Shown here piece by piece: positions 1 through 6,760 of a DNA stretch of 64,000 nucleotides (the stretch's first letter is position 1; each line of letters opens with the position of its first letter). The notes under the pieces are model-generated. The model made no database searches. It saw only the letters and a list, made by a program, of their open reading frames with translations, and was not told where the DNA came from. The translations under genes were made by a program, and so were the position numbers. Source of the DNA: Aquimarina spinulae (lineage in GTDB: Bacteria; Bacteroidota; Bacteroidia; Flavobacteriales; Flavobacteriaceae); assembly GCF_943373825.1 (NCBI RefSeq), contig NZ_CALSBP010000002.1, positions 857,501 through 921,500 of the forward strand, written 5' to 3'.

Positions 1-2
1 GC

Positions 3-329
3 CCTACAGTAGATGGGTTGTGTGGTAATGATGATGCTGGGCAAATGAGTGCATGGTATATATTTAGTAGTTTAGGGTTTTACCCCGTTACACCAGGATC
101 CCCCAATTATGCAATAGGGAGCCCACTGGTTAAAGAGGCTGTACTACATCTGGAAAACGGAAAGGATCTAACAATCATAGCAAAAAACCAAAGTAAAGAT
201 AACATCTATGTAAATCAGGTTACGGTAAATGGTAGAGTAATCAATAACACTACTCTTTCCCATAATGATATTATAAATGGTGGAGAGATTATTTTTGAAA
301 TGCAAAGCACTCCAAAGACTATAGAATAA
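3..329 (+). CDS. GH92 family alpha-mannosidase, C-terminal fragment
   Basis: The window opens inside a gene that reads in frame from base 3. The visible 108 residues begin with TVDGLCGNDDAGQMSAWY, followed by IFSSLGFYPVTPG. This is the highly conserved C-terminal block of family GH92, which are exo-acting, calcium-dependent alpha-mannosidases usually exported to the periplasm or outer membrane. The GNDDAGQMSAW stretch lies in the catalytic (alpha/alpha)6 domain; the remaining residues form the final beta-sandwich strands. The N-terminus lies outside the window. A ROK sugar kinase follows on the same strand, consistent with mannose-glycan use. A TTG at base 18 is an internal Leu codon and not a start. 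Confidence 0.92.
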   Translation, partial: PTVDGLCGNDDAGQMSAWYIFSSLGFYPVTPGSPNYAIGSPLVKEAVLHLENGKDLTIIAKNQSKDNIYVNQVTVNGRVINNTTLSHNDIINGGEIIFEMQSTPKTIE

Positions 330-453
330 CATGTATTATAAGTTTTTTTTATAGCATTAAATATCTATATAAGGTATACCGTATTTTGTCAAATTTTATA
401 TAAGAATTAAAAAGGCAAGGTGGATACTATACCTTAGTAAAAAAATAAAAGAG

Positions 454-476
454 ACCCCAAGGCTTTGACTTGGGGT
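454..476 (+). terminator. Hairpin terminator after the GH92 gene
   Basis: A perfect 8-bp stem (ACCCCAAG / CTTGGGGT, 454-461 with 469-476) closes a 7-nt loop. It lies 125 bp after the GH92 stop codon, with an A-run upstream and only a short T-run downstream. It would work best as a terminator for the plus strand, but the weak T-tract leaves this uncertain. Confidence 0.55.
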
Positions 477-557
477 TTGCTATGCGATACAATTTACAGA
501 AAGAAGAATAATTAATAATAATCAAAGCAAAAACTATTTTAAATTGTAATTTTAACG

Positions 558-578
558 ACTAACTATTTTTTAGTTAGT
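558..578. promoter_or_regulatory. Inverted repeat upstream of the ROK kinase
   Basis: ACTAACTA (558-565) and TAGTTAGT (571-578) form a perfect 8-bp inverted repeat around five T residues, ending 27 bp before the kinase start codon. The position suits an operator or a 5'-UTR hairpin. No known site was recognised. Confidence 0.35.
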
Positions 579-605
579 ATTACTTAAATAGACTATATAT
601 AACAA

Positions 606-1517
606 ATGATATTAGGAGTAGATATTGGAGGTAATTATATTACTGTAGCCGGAATAGACACCAAAACAAACAAATTATCAGAAGCTAATCTAGTTTCTAT
701 TACTGTAGATAATACCGCTGAAGCTGATGAAATATTAGAGCGATGGTTATTTGCAATACAGAAAGTTATAGATACTCTTGCAGATGACCCTCTAGAAGGA
801 ATTGGTATTGCTATACCCGGGCCATTCGATTATTATAATGGAATTTTTGCTTTCAAAATGAAACAAAAATATACATCTCTTTTTTGCACAAATATTAAAG
901 AAATATTGAAGAAAAAATTGCAATTATCTGATGATATCCCGATACGATTTTACAATGATGCTGCTTGTTTTGGTATTGGTGAGGTATGGAAAGGTAAGCT
1001 TAAATCAATCCGAAGAGGATTAGGGATAATATTGGGTGCTGGTTTTGGGGCTTCTTTTTTGTTTCATGGACTTCCGATCCTTTCTGGAGATGGAATTCCT
1101 AAAGATGGAGAGCTGTACCACATCCCATATAAAGATGGGATTGCAGATGATTATTTCTCTACTCGGTGGTTTATTAAAAGATATAAAGAGATTACAGATA
1201 CAACAATTGATAATGTTAAAGAACTTACGGAAGCTTCCTTAGAAAATGATGTTGCAGTACAACAAGTTTTTAATGAGTTTTCAGAAAATCTAGCTGAATT
1301 TTTAAGTCCCTGGTTAAAATCTTACAATGCAGAAGCAATAGTTATCGGAGGCAACATTGCTAAAGCATGGCCCTTTTTTGCTAATGAGCTAGAGAAAAAA
1401 ATAAATGCTCAAGATTGTATTGTAAAAATACACAAAAGCGAACTTCAGGAAAAAGCAATATTATTAGGTAGTGCAAGATTGGTTAATGACACTTTCTATA
1501 AAGGGCTCGCTTTTTAA
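606..1517 (+). CDS. ROK family sugar kinase, lacking the zinc motif
   Basis: A cytoplasmic 303-residue protein of the ROK (repressor, ORF, kinase) family, which phosphorylates hexoses such as glucose, mannose or N-acetylmannosamine with ATP. The N-terminus MILGVDIGGNYI is the ATP phosphate-binding loop. FYNDAACFGIGE near residue 120 carries the catalytic Asp of the ND motif, and AIVIGGNIA near residue 250 is the adenosine-binding region. The signature GHxxxxxxxxCxCGxxGC zinc site is missing: the corresponding stretch reads GELYHIPYKDGIADDYFSTR with no cysteines. It has no N-terminal HTH, so it is an enzyme and not a repressor. The adjacent GH92 gene hints at mannose, but the substrate cannot be read from the sequence. 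Confidence 0.85.
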   Translation: MILGVDIGGNYITVAGIDTKTNKLSEANLVSITVDNTAEADEILERWLFAIQKVIDTLADDPLEGIGIAIPGPFDYYNGIFAFKMKQKYTSLFCTNIKEILKKKLQLSDDIPIRFYNDAACFGIGEVWKGKLKSIRRGLGIILGAGFGASFLFHGLPILSGDGIPKDGELYHIPYKDGIADDYFSTRWFIKRYKEITDTTIDNVKELTEASLENDVAVQQVFNEFSENLAEFLSPWLKSYNAEAIVIGGNIAKAWPFFANELEKKINAQDCIVKIHKSELQEKAILLGSARLVNDTFYKGLAF

Positions 1518-1566
1518 TACAACATCTCTAATGTATAACTTTTAGATCAGTATAAAAGAATGGAAT

Positions 1567-1962
1567 TTATTTGATTACTTTTTTCTTTTTAAACTTCCAT
1601 TCGGTAATACCACCATCGAGATCATAGATTTTAGTAAATCCAGCCTTTTTCATATAGTTAGAGCATTTATTACTTCTTCCTCCACGAGCGCAATATACAA
1701 TTACAGGTTTTGTTTTATCAATTTTAGAAATTAGATCTTCAAAATTTTCATCTCTAAAATCAATATTTACGGCTCCTTCAATATATCCCTGGGCATACTC
1801 TCCTGGTGTTCTTACATCAATAAGTTGTACTTTACCCATCTCTAATAGTTCATCCATTTCTTCAACAGTAATTACTTCTACTACAGAATCTTCTTCAGCC
1901 TGTTTACAATTAAGCAATACTGAAGCAATAAAAAAGACTACTAAAAATGATTTGATCTTCAT
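1567..1962 (-). CDS. Rhodanese-domain lipoprotein
   Basis: An exported rhodanese-like protein of 131 residues. The start at 1962 is chosen because it begins a standard lipoprotein signal, MKIKSFLVVFFIASVLLNC, and removes an otherwise 28-base overlap with the upstream gene. The single rhodanese domain (residues 30-125) has VQLIDVRTPGEY and the active-site loop YCARGGRS, whose Cys would carry the persulfide. It sits 11 bp downstream of a cytoplasmic rhodanese, and two thioredoxin-fold genes lie just upstream on the same strand. The likely role is sulfur transfer or thiol redox handling in the periplasm; the physiological acceptor is unknown. Confidence 0.85.
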   Translation of the reverse strand: MKIKSFLVVFFIASVLLNCKQAEEDSVVEVITVEEMDELLEMGKVQLIDVRTPGEYAQGYIEGAVNIDFRDENFEDLISKIDKTKPVIVYCARGGRSNKCSNYMKKAGFTKIYDLDGGITEWKFKKKKVIK

Positions 1963-1973
1963 AAAGTTGTATA

Positions 1974-2291
1974 CTACTCTTCTGCGATTTCGCCTTCCCA
2001 ATTCATAAAACCACCTACCAAATTATATGTAGTCTCGAATCCCATTTGATTCATTAACATACATGCTTGAGCACTACGTGCACCAGAACGGCAGTATACA
2101 TAATAATTTTTGGTTTTATCTAGTTTTCCTATTTCATCAAGAAAACCTTGTCCCTGACGAATATCTACATTAAGCATATTAGGGATGTAACCATCCTCTA
2201 CTTCTTCTTCTGTTCTTACATCTAAAATTACTGCATTATTGTCATTAGCAATTTGTTCTTGCCATTCTTCTTGGGTGATATCTTCTGCCAT
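1974..2291 (-). CDS. Cytoplasmic single-domain rhodanese-like protein
   Basis: A 105-residue protein with no signal peptide made of one rhodanese domain. It shows AVILDVRTEEE near residue 20, an HxPN-like linker, and the active loop YCRSGARS near residue 67 with the catalytic Cys. It resembles the small GlpE/PspE-type sulfurtransferases. The next gene downstream is a lipoprotein version of the same fold, so the pair may represent cytoplasmic and exported halves of one pathway. A TANNTTTG-type promoter box lies about 50 bp upstream of its start. Confidence 0.88.
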   Translation of the reverse strand: MAEDITQEEWQEQIANDNNAVILDVRTEEEVEDGYIPNMLNVDIRQGQGFLDEIGKLDKTKNYYVYCRSGARSAQACMLMNQMGFETTYNLVGGFMNWEGEIAEE

Positions 2292-2338
2292 TATAAAATG
2301 TGTTCTACTAAAATTGGACTTTTGTTTTTTATTCCTTA

Positions 2339-2346
2339 CAAATATA
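2339..2346 (-). promoter_or_regulatory. Possible -7 promoter box for the rhodanese pair
   Basis: Read on the minus strand these bases are TATATTTG, an exact match to the Bacteroidota -7 consensus TANNTTTG, 48 bp before the rhodanese start codon. No TTG element was found at the expected 17-23 bp upstream, so the call rests on one box. Confidence 0.4.
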
Positions 2347-2407
2347 AAGAGTAGTTCATTAATTGTAGTAAAACTATACCTTCAATTTATTAAAAATTAG
2401 AAAAATA

Positions 2408-3034
2408 TTATGCTTTAATGCTACAACCTATAGCTTTTGTAACTTCTACAGGAACTTTTTCTCCTTTTAATAAAGCATTTACAGCATCTTCGACATATTT
2501 CTGATCGGCTGCCGATGCATCTTTATAATTATTATCAATAGCCCCTATATACCGAACAATATTACCTTGGGGTGTTTTCTCCAGAACATAAACATGCGGA
2601 GTTTTTGTAGCTCCATACTGAGGGTATATTTTTTGTCCATCATCAAACAAATACGGAAAAGTAAACCCTTTATCTTTGGCTCTTATTTGCATATTATCAA
2701 AACTATCATCTGGATAGGCCTTTGGGTTATTAGGGTTTATAGCTACAACAGGATATCCCTTTGTTTTAAAAGTAGCATCCAGTACTATAATTCTATCTTC
2801 GTAAGCCACCGAGTACGGACAATGATTACATGTAAAAACCACAATAAATCCTTTGGCGTCTTTATAGTCTTCTAAGGACACTAATGAATTGTCTACATTT
2901 TTAAGTTTAAAATCTGTAGCAACATCTCCAATCGAATATCCTTTATCAATTTTAGCACTAGATACTTTATCCAATGCAAATGCACTTATTGCTATTACAA
3001 AAGCTACTCCAACCAGAATCTTTAAAGTTTTCAT
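2408..3034 (-). CDS. Exported thioredoxin-fold (redoxin/AhpC-TSA-like) protein
   Basis: A 208-residue protein with an N-terminal hydrophobic segment (residues 5-23) that acts as a signal peptide or membrane anchor. It has a redoxin-type thioredoxin fold: DFKLKNVDNSLVSLEDY introduces the domain, FTCNHCPYS near residue 70 carries a CxxC, and TPHVYVLEK near residue 145 holds the cis-Pro of the fold. The CNHCPYSVAYEDR stretch is typical of a Bacteroidota group of peroxiredoxin-like thioredoxins of unknown substrate. It is 39 bp downstream of a TlpA-like gene on the same strand and probably co-transcribed with it. A Cys near the C-terminus (AIGCSIKA) might act as a second redox residue. Confidence 0.85.
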   Translation of the reverse strand: MKTLKILVGVAFVIAISAFALDKVSSAKIDKGYSIGDVATDFKLKNVDNSLVSLEDYKDAKGFIVVFTCNHCPYSVAYEDRIIVLDATFKTKGYPVVAINPNNPKAYPDDSFDNMQIRAKDKGFTFPYLFDDGQKIYPQYGATKTPHVYVLEKTPQGNIVRYIGAIDNNYKDASAADQKYVEDAVNALLKGEKVPVEVTKAIGCSIKA

Positions 3035-3073
3035 TGGTTTATTTTTTTATTACTCTTTGGTTCATATAGATGC

Positions 3074-3601
3074 TTAAAGCATTTTTTTAAGCTCTTTTTC
3101 TAATTCATTATAGGTAAAAGATCTTTCATAAAAATTACTATTTCCATCTTTATATATTACTGTTGCCGGAATAGAGCCCGACCATTCAGTACTAACTTCA
3201 GGAATCCAACTATTTGCATCTGGATCATCTAGTAATATGACCTTACTTCCAATTTTTTGTTTTTTAACAAATGGAATTAACTTACCTTCTACTTGACTCG
3301 GCAAATCCAGACTTACCAAAATCACCTCAACTTTATCTTTAGGATACCTACTGTTGATCAACTCAAAATAAGGTAACTCGGCCACACATGGTTTACACCA
3401 GGTAGCCCAAAAATTAATCACTCTTACTTTTCCGTCATTAATATTTAATAATGGCCTAAAGCTTTCAAAATCATATACAGGTATTTCTACACCTTTACTT
3501 TCGAAAACGTCTGTTGCATCAAGAGCCACAGTCTGTTGCTCTCCTTTGCAGTTAGCAAAAAGCACAATAAATACGGTATATAAAATTAATCTCGACATCA
3601 T
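3074..3601 (-). CDS. TlpA-like thioredoxin lipoprotein
   Basis: A 175-residue lipoprotein: the signal MMSRLILYTVFIVLFANC ends in a lipobox Cys. The thioredoxin domain (about residues 45-175) contains VINFWATWCKPCVAELP, with the redox-active WCKPC, and SIPATVIYKDG with the cis-Pro. It belongs to the TlpA/ResA/CcmG group of periplasmic thiol reductants used in cytochrome c maturation or periplasmic protein repair. It is the first gene of a minus-strand run with another thioredoxin-fold protein. The 237 bp upstream, up to the divergent marR, holds the promoters of both directions. Confidence 0.88.
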   Translation of the reverse strand: MMSRLILYTVFIVLFANCKGEQQTVALDATDVFESKGVEIPVYDFESFRPLLNINDGKVRVINFWATWCKPCVAELPYFELINSRYPKDKVEVILVSLDLPSQVEGKLIPFVKKQKIGSKVILLDDPDANSWIPEVSTEWSGSIPATVIYKDGNSNFYERSFTYNELEKELKKML

Positions 3602-3788
3602 ACTAATGTATCAAAACCATTAATTACGTAAAAGAAAATTAACAAGGTTTCTATATTTTATCTAAATATTTTCAGAATTTTTCACAATTGTTTAACTCAA
3701 TAACGATACTTTTCTAAATCACAATAATACTATTAAACCTGATCTCAAAACTTGATTTTAACAAAGAATTAATAACATTTTACAATTT

Positions 3789-3814
3789 TTGAAATAAAAA
3801 TTAGCATACATTTG
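3789..3814 (+). promoter_or_regulatory. Promoter of marR
   Basis: TACATTTG at 3807-3814 matches the Bacteroidota -7 consensus TANNTTTG, and TTG at 3789-3791 lies 15 bp upstream. That spacer is shorter than the usual 17-23. Transcription would begin near 3820, about 20 nt before the proposed start codon, and inside the operator-like repeats. Confidence 0.5.
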
Positions 3815-3838
3815 TATAGACAAATATTGTAGATACAA
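3812..3838. promoter_or_regulatory. Double TTGTNNNNACAA dyad, likely MarR operator
   Basis: Two 12-bp dyads, TTGTATAGACAA (3812-3823) and TTGTAGATACAA (3827-3838), lie 3 bp apart. Each is TTGT-N4-ACAA, and they are inverted copies of each other at 10 of 12 positions. The first overlaps the -7 box and the predicted transcription start; the second ends at the base before the marR start codon. This is the geometry of an autorepressed MarR-family promoter. Binding is inferred, not shown. Confidence 0.5.
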
Positions 3839-4300
3839 TTGAATATAGAAAAGATCATAAAAACAGAAATTGAACTTCCGCTACCTAAAAAAATCGTAAT
3901 AAATTTATTATATACGGAAAACTGGATAATGGACAAAATCAATATCGAATTAAAAGCGTTTGATATTTCTCTTCAACAATTTAATGTACTACGAATCTTA
4001 AAAGGACAAAAAGAAAAACCTGCTAACCTCTCTACTATACAGAAAAGAATGGTTACCAAAATGAGTAATACAACTCGATTGGTAGATAAGCTTATTAACA
4101 AAGGCTATGTAAAACGTGCAATCTGCGAATCTAATCGAAGAAAAGTTGAAATCACCATTACAGAGCAGGGAAAAAAATTTTTGGATAAAGTAAGTCCTAT
4201 AATGGATGAATTTGAAAACAGTGTTACTTCAAATTTTTCTAAAGAAGATTTGATCCAATTAAATGAATTATTAAATAAACTTCGATATTCTAACTCATAA
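3839..4300 (+). CDS. MarR family transcriptional regulator
   Basis: A 153-residue winged-helix regulator. Residues 35-60 (ELKAFDISLQQFNVLRILKG) form the first helices of the MarR fold. LSTIQKRM / MSNTTRLVDKLINKGYVKR (about 62-95) is the recognition region, and the wing follows in NRRKVEITITEQG. The start is a TTG at 3839: a stop codon lies three codons upstream and the next ATG (3929) would remove the N-terminal dimerisation helix. It is 30 bp ahead of a YceI gene and probably controls both. The paired dyads over its promoter suggest autorepression. The ligand is unknown; MarR-YceI pairs are common in flavobacteria. Confidence 0.88.
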   Translation: MNIEKIIKTEIELPLPKKIVINLLYTENWIMDKINIELKAFDISLQQFNVLRILKGQKEKPANLSTIQKRMVTKMSNTTRLVDKLINKGYVKRAICESNRRKVEITITEQGKKFLDKVSPIMDEFENSVTSNFSKEDLIQLNELLNKLRYSNS

Positions 4301-4330
4301 ATAACAATAACTATTAATTTTTAAACAATC

Positions 4331-4897
4331 ATGAAAACTAGACTTAAATTATTATTCTTAGCCATTGCAGTAGTTGCAACAACATCTACTTTTGCTCAAA
4401 AAAAAGAAATCAAAACTTCAGAAAGTACAATTAACTGGACAGGTAAAAAAGTTACAGGATCTCATACAGGAACACTAAATCTATCAGAAGGTTTTTTAGT
4501 ATTTGATGGCGATAACATTACAGGAGGTGAATTTGTAGTAGATATGACCTCACTTGCCGTTACTGATCTTGAAGCTGGAAAAGGAAAAGAAAAACTAGAA
4601 GGACACTTAAGTTCTGATGATTTCTTTGGAATAGCAAATCATAAAAATGCAAAATTAGTGGTTAAAAAAACAAAAAAAACAGATAAAGGTTATACAATAG
4701 CCGGAGATCTTACCATTAAAGGAAAAACAAATCCTATCAAATTTATTCTAGCCGTAAATGGAGGTACTGCATCAACGACACTTAAAGTCGACAGAACAAA
4801 GTATGACATCAAATATGGATCAGGAAGTTTCTTTGATAATTTAGGTGATAAAGCGATCAGCGATGAATTTGAATTAGCTGTAAGTTTAAAAATGTAA
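4331..4897 (+). CDS. YceI-like periplasmic lipocalin-type protein
   Basis: A 188-residue exported protein. The signal peptide is MKTRLKLLFLAIAVVATTSTFAQ with cleavage near residue 22. The mature part follows the YceI pattern: STINWTGKKVTGSHTGTLNL at the start, FVVDMTSL in the middle, and an LxGDLTIKGKTNPIKF strand near residue 125. YceI proteins are periplasmic beta-barrels that bind long polyisoprenoid or amphiphilic molecules. It is the second gene of the marR-yceI unit. The trp promoter begins 7 bp after its stop codon, so read-through from this gene would enter the trp leader. Confidence 0.9.
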   Translation: MKTRLKLLFLAIAVVATTSTFAQKKEIKTSESTINWTGKKVTGSHTGTLNLSEGFLVFDGDNITGGEFVVDMTSLAVTDLEAGKGKEKLEGHLSSDDFFGIANHKNAKLVVKKTKKTDKGYTIAGDLTIKGKTNPIKFILAVNGGTASTTLKVDRTKYDIKYGSGSFFDNLGDKAISDEFELAVSLKM

Positions 4898-4904
4898 TTT
4901 TTTA

Positions 4905-4936
4905 TTGTTCTTAATTATAATTAATTTATATATTTG
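4905..4936 (+). promoter_or_regulatory. Promoter of the trp operon
   Basis: TTG at 4905-4907 and TATATTTG at 4929-4936 are separated by 21 bp, which fits the flavobacterial promoter form TTG-N17-23-TANNTTTG. Transcription would start near 4942, about 11 nt before the trpL start codon, and the leader RNA would be roughly 180 nt long. Confidence 0.72.
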
Positions 4937-4952
4937 ACCCAATAAATAAAAA

Positions 4953-5015
4953 ATGAAAACAATCTTAACAAATAATTGGTGGTGGTCATCTCAAAACGAA
5001 AACGTCGTGAGATAG
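4953..5015 (+). CDS. trpL: trp operon leader peptide with three tandem Trp codons
   Basis: ATG at 4953 opens a 20-codon frame, MKTILTNNWWWSSQNENVVR, ending in TAG at 5013-5015. Codons 9-11 are three consecutive TGG (4977-4985). Three Trp in a 20-residue peptide just ahead of trpE is the hallmark of a ribosome-stalling leader peptide. It is preceded by a good promoter and followed by a strong intrinsic terminator 30 nt past the stop codon. The peptide itself is not expected to have a function; its translation senses charged tRNA-Trp. Confidence 0.88.
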   Translation: MKTILTNNWWWSSQNENVVR

Positions 5016-5078
5016 ATCCTATCATTGTGTTAAGTAAACATATCAAAGGCTTGTCGAATCACGACAAGCCTTTTTTTT
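4988..5078 (+). promoter_or_regulatory. Transcription attenuator of the trp operon
   Basis: Three exclusive pairings are visible. Segment 1, ATCTC (4988-4992, straight after the Trp codons), can pair with GAGAT (5009-5013). The overlapping segment 2, GTCGTGA (5004-5010), can instead pair with TCACGAC (5059-5065), which is part of the terminator loop and 3' arm. The terminator pairs 5045-5056 with 5062-5073 (core GGCTTGTCG / CGACAAGCC, loop AATCA) and runs into eight T (5071-5078). A ribosome stalled on the Trp codons would block segment 1 and free segment 2 to break the terminator. A ribosome reaching the stop codon at 5013 would cover segment 2 and let termination occur. Confidence 0.82.
5045..5078 (+). 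terminator. Intrinsic terminator of the trp attenuator
   Basis: A 12-bp perfect stem including flanking AAA/TTT (5045-5056 with 5062-5073), a 5-nt loop and a T8 tract. It lies between trpL and trpE and forms the default OFF state of the attenuator. Confidence 0.88.
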
Positions 5079-5120
5079 GTTCCCTAAACAGAGATTGTAT
5101 TTAAAAATTAAAAACGCAAA

Positions 5121-6518
5121 ATGAATTATAAATTAACCACACATTTCAAACAAATTCTGGCAGATACATTTACTCCAGTAAGTGTTTATCTAAAAATTAG
5201 AGATCGTTTTCCTAATAGCTTATTATTAGAAAACAACGATTACAGAGGTAGTGAAAATAGCTTTTCCTACATCTGCTGTAACCCAATCGCTAATATCAAA
5301 GTAGAAAACGAAACTATTTACCAATCCTTTCCCGATAAGAGTATCGAGGAAACACCTATTACTGATTCTACTAATATTGCTGAAGTTGTTGAGCAATTCG
5401 GCAAGAAATTTGTAACCTCAAAAAGTAAGTTCAAATTCATTAACAATGGCCTTTTTGGTTATATCTCTTATGATGCGGTTCGATATTTTGAGGATATCTC
5501 TATTTCTAAAAAAGAAGATGGTTTACATATCCCCGACATACAATACACAGTATATCAAAACATTATTGCCATCAGTAATTTTACCAATGAAGCCTATATT
5601 TTTGCTCATTGTTATGAATCAGAAAGTAATATTACCGAAATAGAATCCTTACTTAAAGTCAAAAATTTTGCCTCCTATAATTTCACTACAGTTGGTGATA
5701 CTACCTCTAATCTTAACGACGAACAATATAAAGAGCATGTTTCTCTTGCCAAAAAACATTGTCATCGTGGAGATGTATTCCAATTAGTACTATCCAAACG
5801 TTTTTCACAAAAATTTAAAGGAGATGAATTTAATGTCTACAGAGCATTACGTAGTGTTAACCCTTCGCCCTACCTGTTTTACTTTGATTATGGTGATTTT
5901 AAAATATTTGGTAGTTCTCCAGAGGCACAACTAGTCGTAAAAGGTGATACTGCAGAGATTCATCCCATTGCAGGAACTTTTAAACGTACAGGTAATGATG
6001 AGCAAGATGCAGAATTAGCAAAAAAACTATCTGTAGATGAAAAAGAAAATGCAGAACACGTGATGCTGGTAGACCTGGCCCGTAATGACTTAAGCAGAAA
6101 CGGAAATCATGTTACCGTAGAGACCTATAGAGAAGTTCAGTTTTATTCTCATGTGATCCATTTGGTTAGTAAAGTTACCAGTAAAAAGCACAAAGACACC
6201 TCTACTATGCAAATAGTAGGAGATACGTTTCCGGCAGGCACACTAAGTGGTGCACCAAAACACATGGCCATGCAGCTTATAGAAAAATATGAAAACGTAA
6301 ATCGCGATTTCTATGGGGGAGCAATTGGTTTTATGGATTTTTCGGGAAACTTTAATCATGCCATCATGATTCGTACATTTCTAAGTAAAAATCACAAATT
6401 ACACTGGCAAGCAGGAGCCGGATTAGTTAACGAATCAAATGAAGAAAACGAATTACAAGAAGTATATAATAAATTAGGCGCATTAACAAAAGCATTAAAA
6501 CTTGCAGAAGAAATATAA
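5121..6518 (+). CDS. trpE: Anthranilate synthase component I
   Basis: Catalyses chorismate plus ammonia to anthranilate, with TrpG supplying ammonia from glutamine. The 465-residue protein has the chorismate-binding core in its C-terminal half: FGSSPEAQLVVKG, IHPIAGTFKRTG, LVDLARNDLSRNG, PAGTLSGAPKHMAM and YGGAIGFMDFSG. The N-terminal allosteric region reads LLLENND at residues 34-40, where classical TrpE enzymes have LLES; the Ser important for Trp feedback in enteric enzymes is Asn here. It is the first structural gene after the attenuator. A 242-bp repeat-containing gap separates it from trpG. Confidence 0.96.
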   Translation: MNYKLTTHFKQILADTFTPVSVYLKIRDRFPNSLLLENNDYRGSENSFSYICCNPIANIKVENETIYQSFPDKSIEETPITDSTNIAEVVEQFGKKFVTSKSKFKFINNGLFGYISYDAVRYFEDISISKKEDGLHIPDIQYTVYQNIIAISNFTNEAYIFAHCYESESNITEIESLLKVKNFASYNFTTVGDTTSNLNDEQYKEHVSLAKKHCHRGDVFQLVLSKRFSQKFKGDEFNVYRALRSVNPSPYLFYFDYGDFKIFGSSPEAQLVVKGDTAEIHPIAGTFKRTGNDEQDAELAKKLSVDEKENAEHVMLVDLARNDLSRNGNHVTVETYREVQFYSHVIHLVSKVTSKKHKDTSTMQIVGDTFPAGTLSGAPKHMAMQLIEKYENVNRDFYGGAIGFMDFSGNFNHAIMIRTFLSKNHKLHWQAGAGLVNESNEENELQEVYNKLGALTKALKLAEEI

Positions 6519-6633
6519 GGGTGTTTCCCCAATTACTCGGGGTCGGGCTATTCGCGCTACAAGGTAGCCAGCTGCTATCCCTAACACAAAAAAGCAATAA
6601 AGAGATAAAGTAACAAAGTGTAAAACCCTGAAA
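6519..6633. other. Intergenic stretch with a degenerate GC-richer repeat-like block
   Basis: The first part of the trpE-trpG gap is richer in G and C than its surroundings (about 6525-6587). It contains short inverted pieces such as CCCC (6529-6532) with CGGGG. Its wording (GGGGTCGGGCTATTCGCG ... TATCCCTAAC) resembles an intergenic repeat often seen in flavobacterial genomes, but no second copy exists in this window to prove it. No gene is visible. Confidence 0.4.
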
Positions 6634-6668
6634 AGAAGTCAGAAGTCAGAAGTCAGAAGTCAGAAGTT
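6634..6668 (+). repeat. Tandem 7-bp repeat, five copies
   Basis: AGAAGTC is repeated four times exactly (6634-6661), followed by AGAAGTT (6662-6668). It lies in the non-coding gap between trpE and trpG. Such microsatellite-like tracts can vary in copy number by slippage; no function is apparent. Confidence 0.9.
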
Positions 6669-6760
6669 AAAACTTTGAAATGTAAAATATAAAACTCGGA
6701 AGTACAAAATTGATTATATAGCCAACTTTGCTTCTATAAAACTTAGAAACTAAAAAAACA

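Noticed and set aside
1963..2001. Longer start for the lipoprotein rhodanese
   Set aside because: It would put 13 basic residues before the signal peptide and overlap the upstream gene; the ATG at 1962 begins a standard lipoprotein signal.
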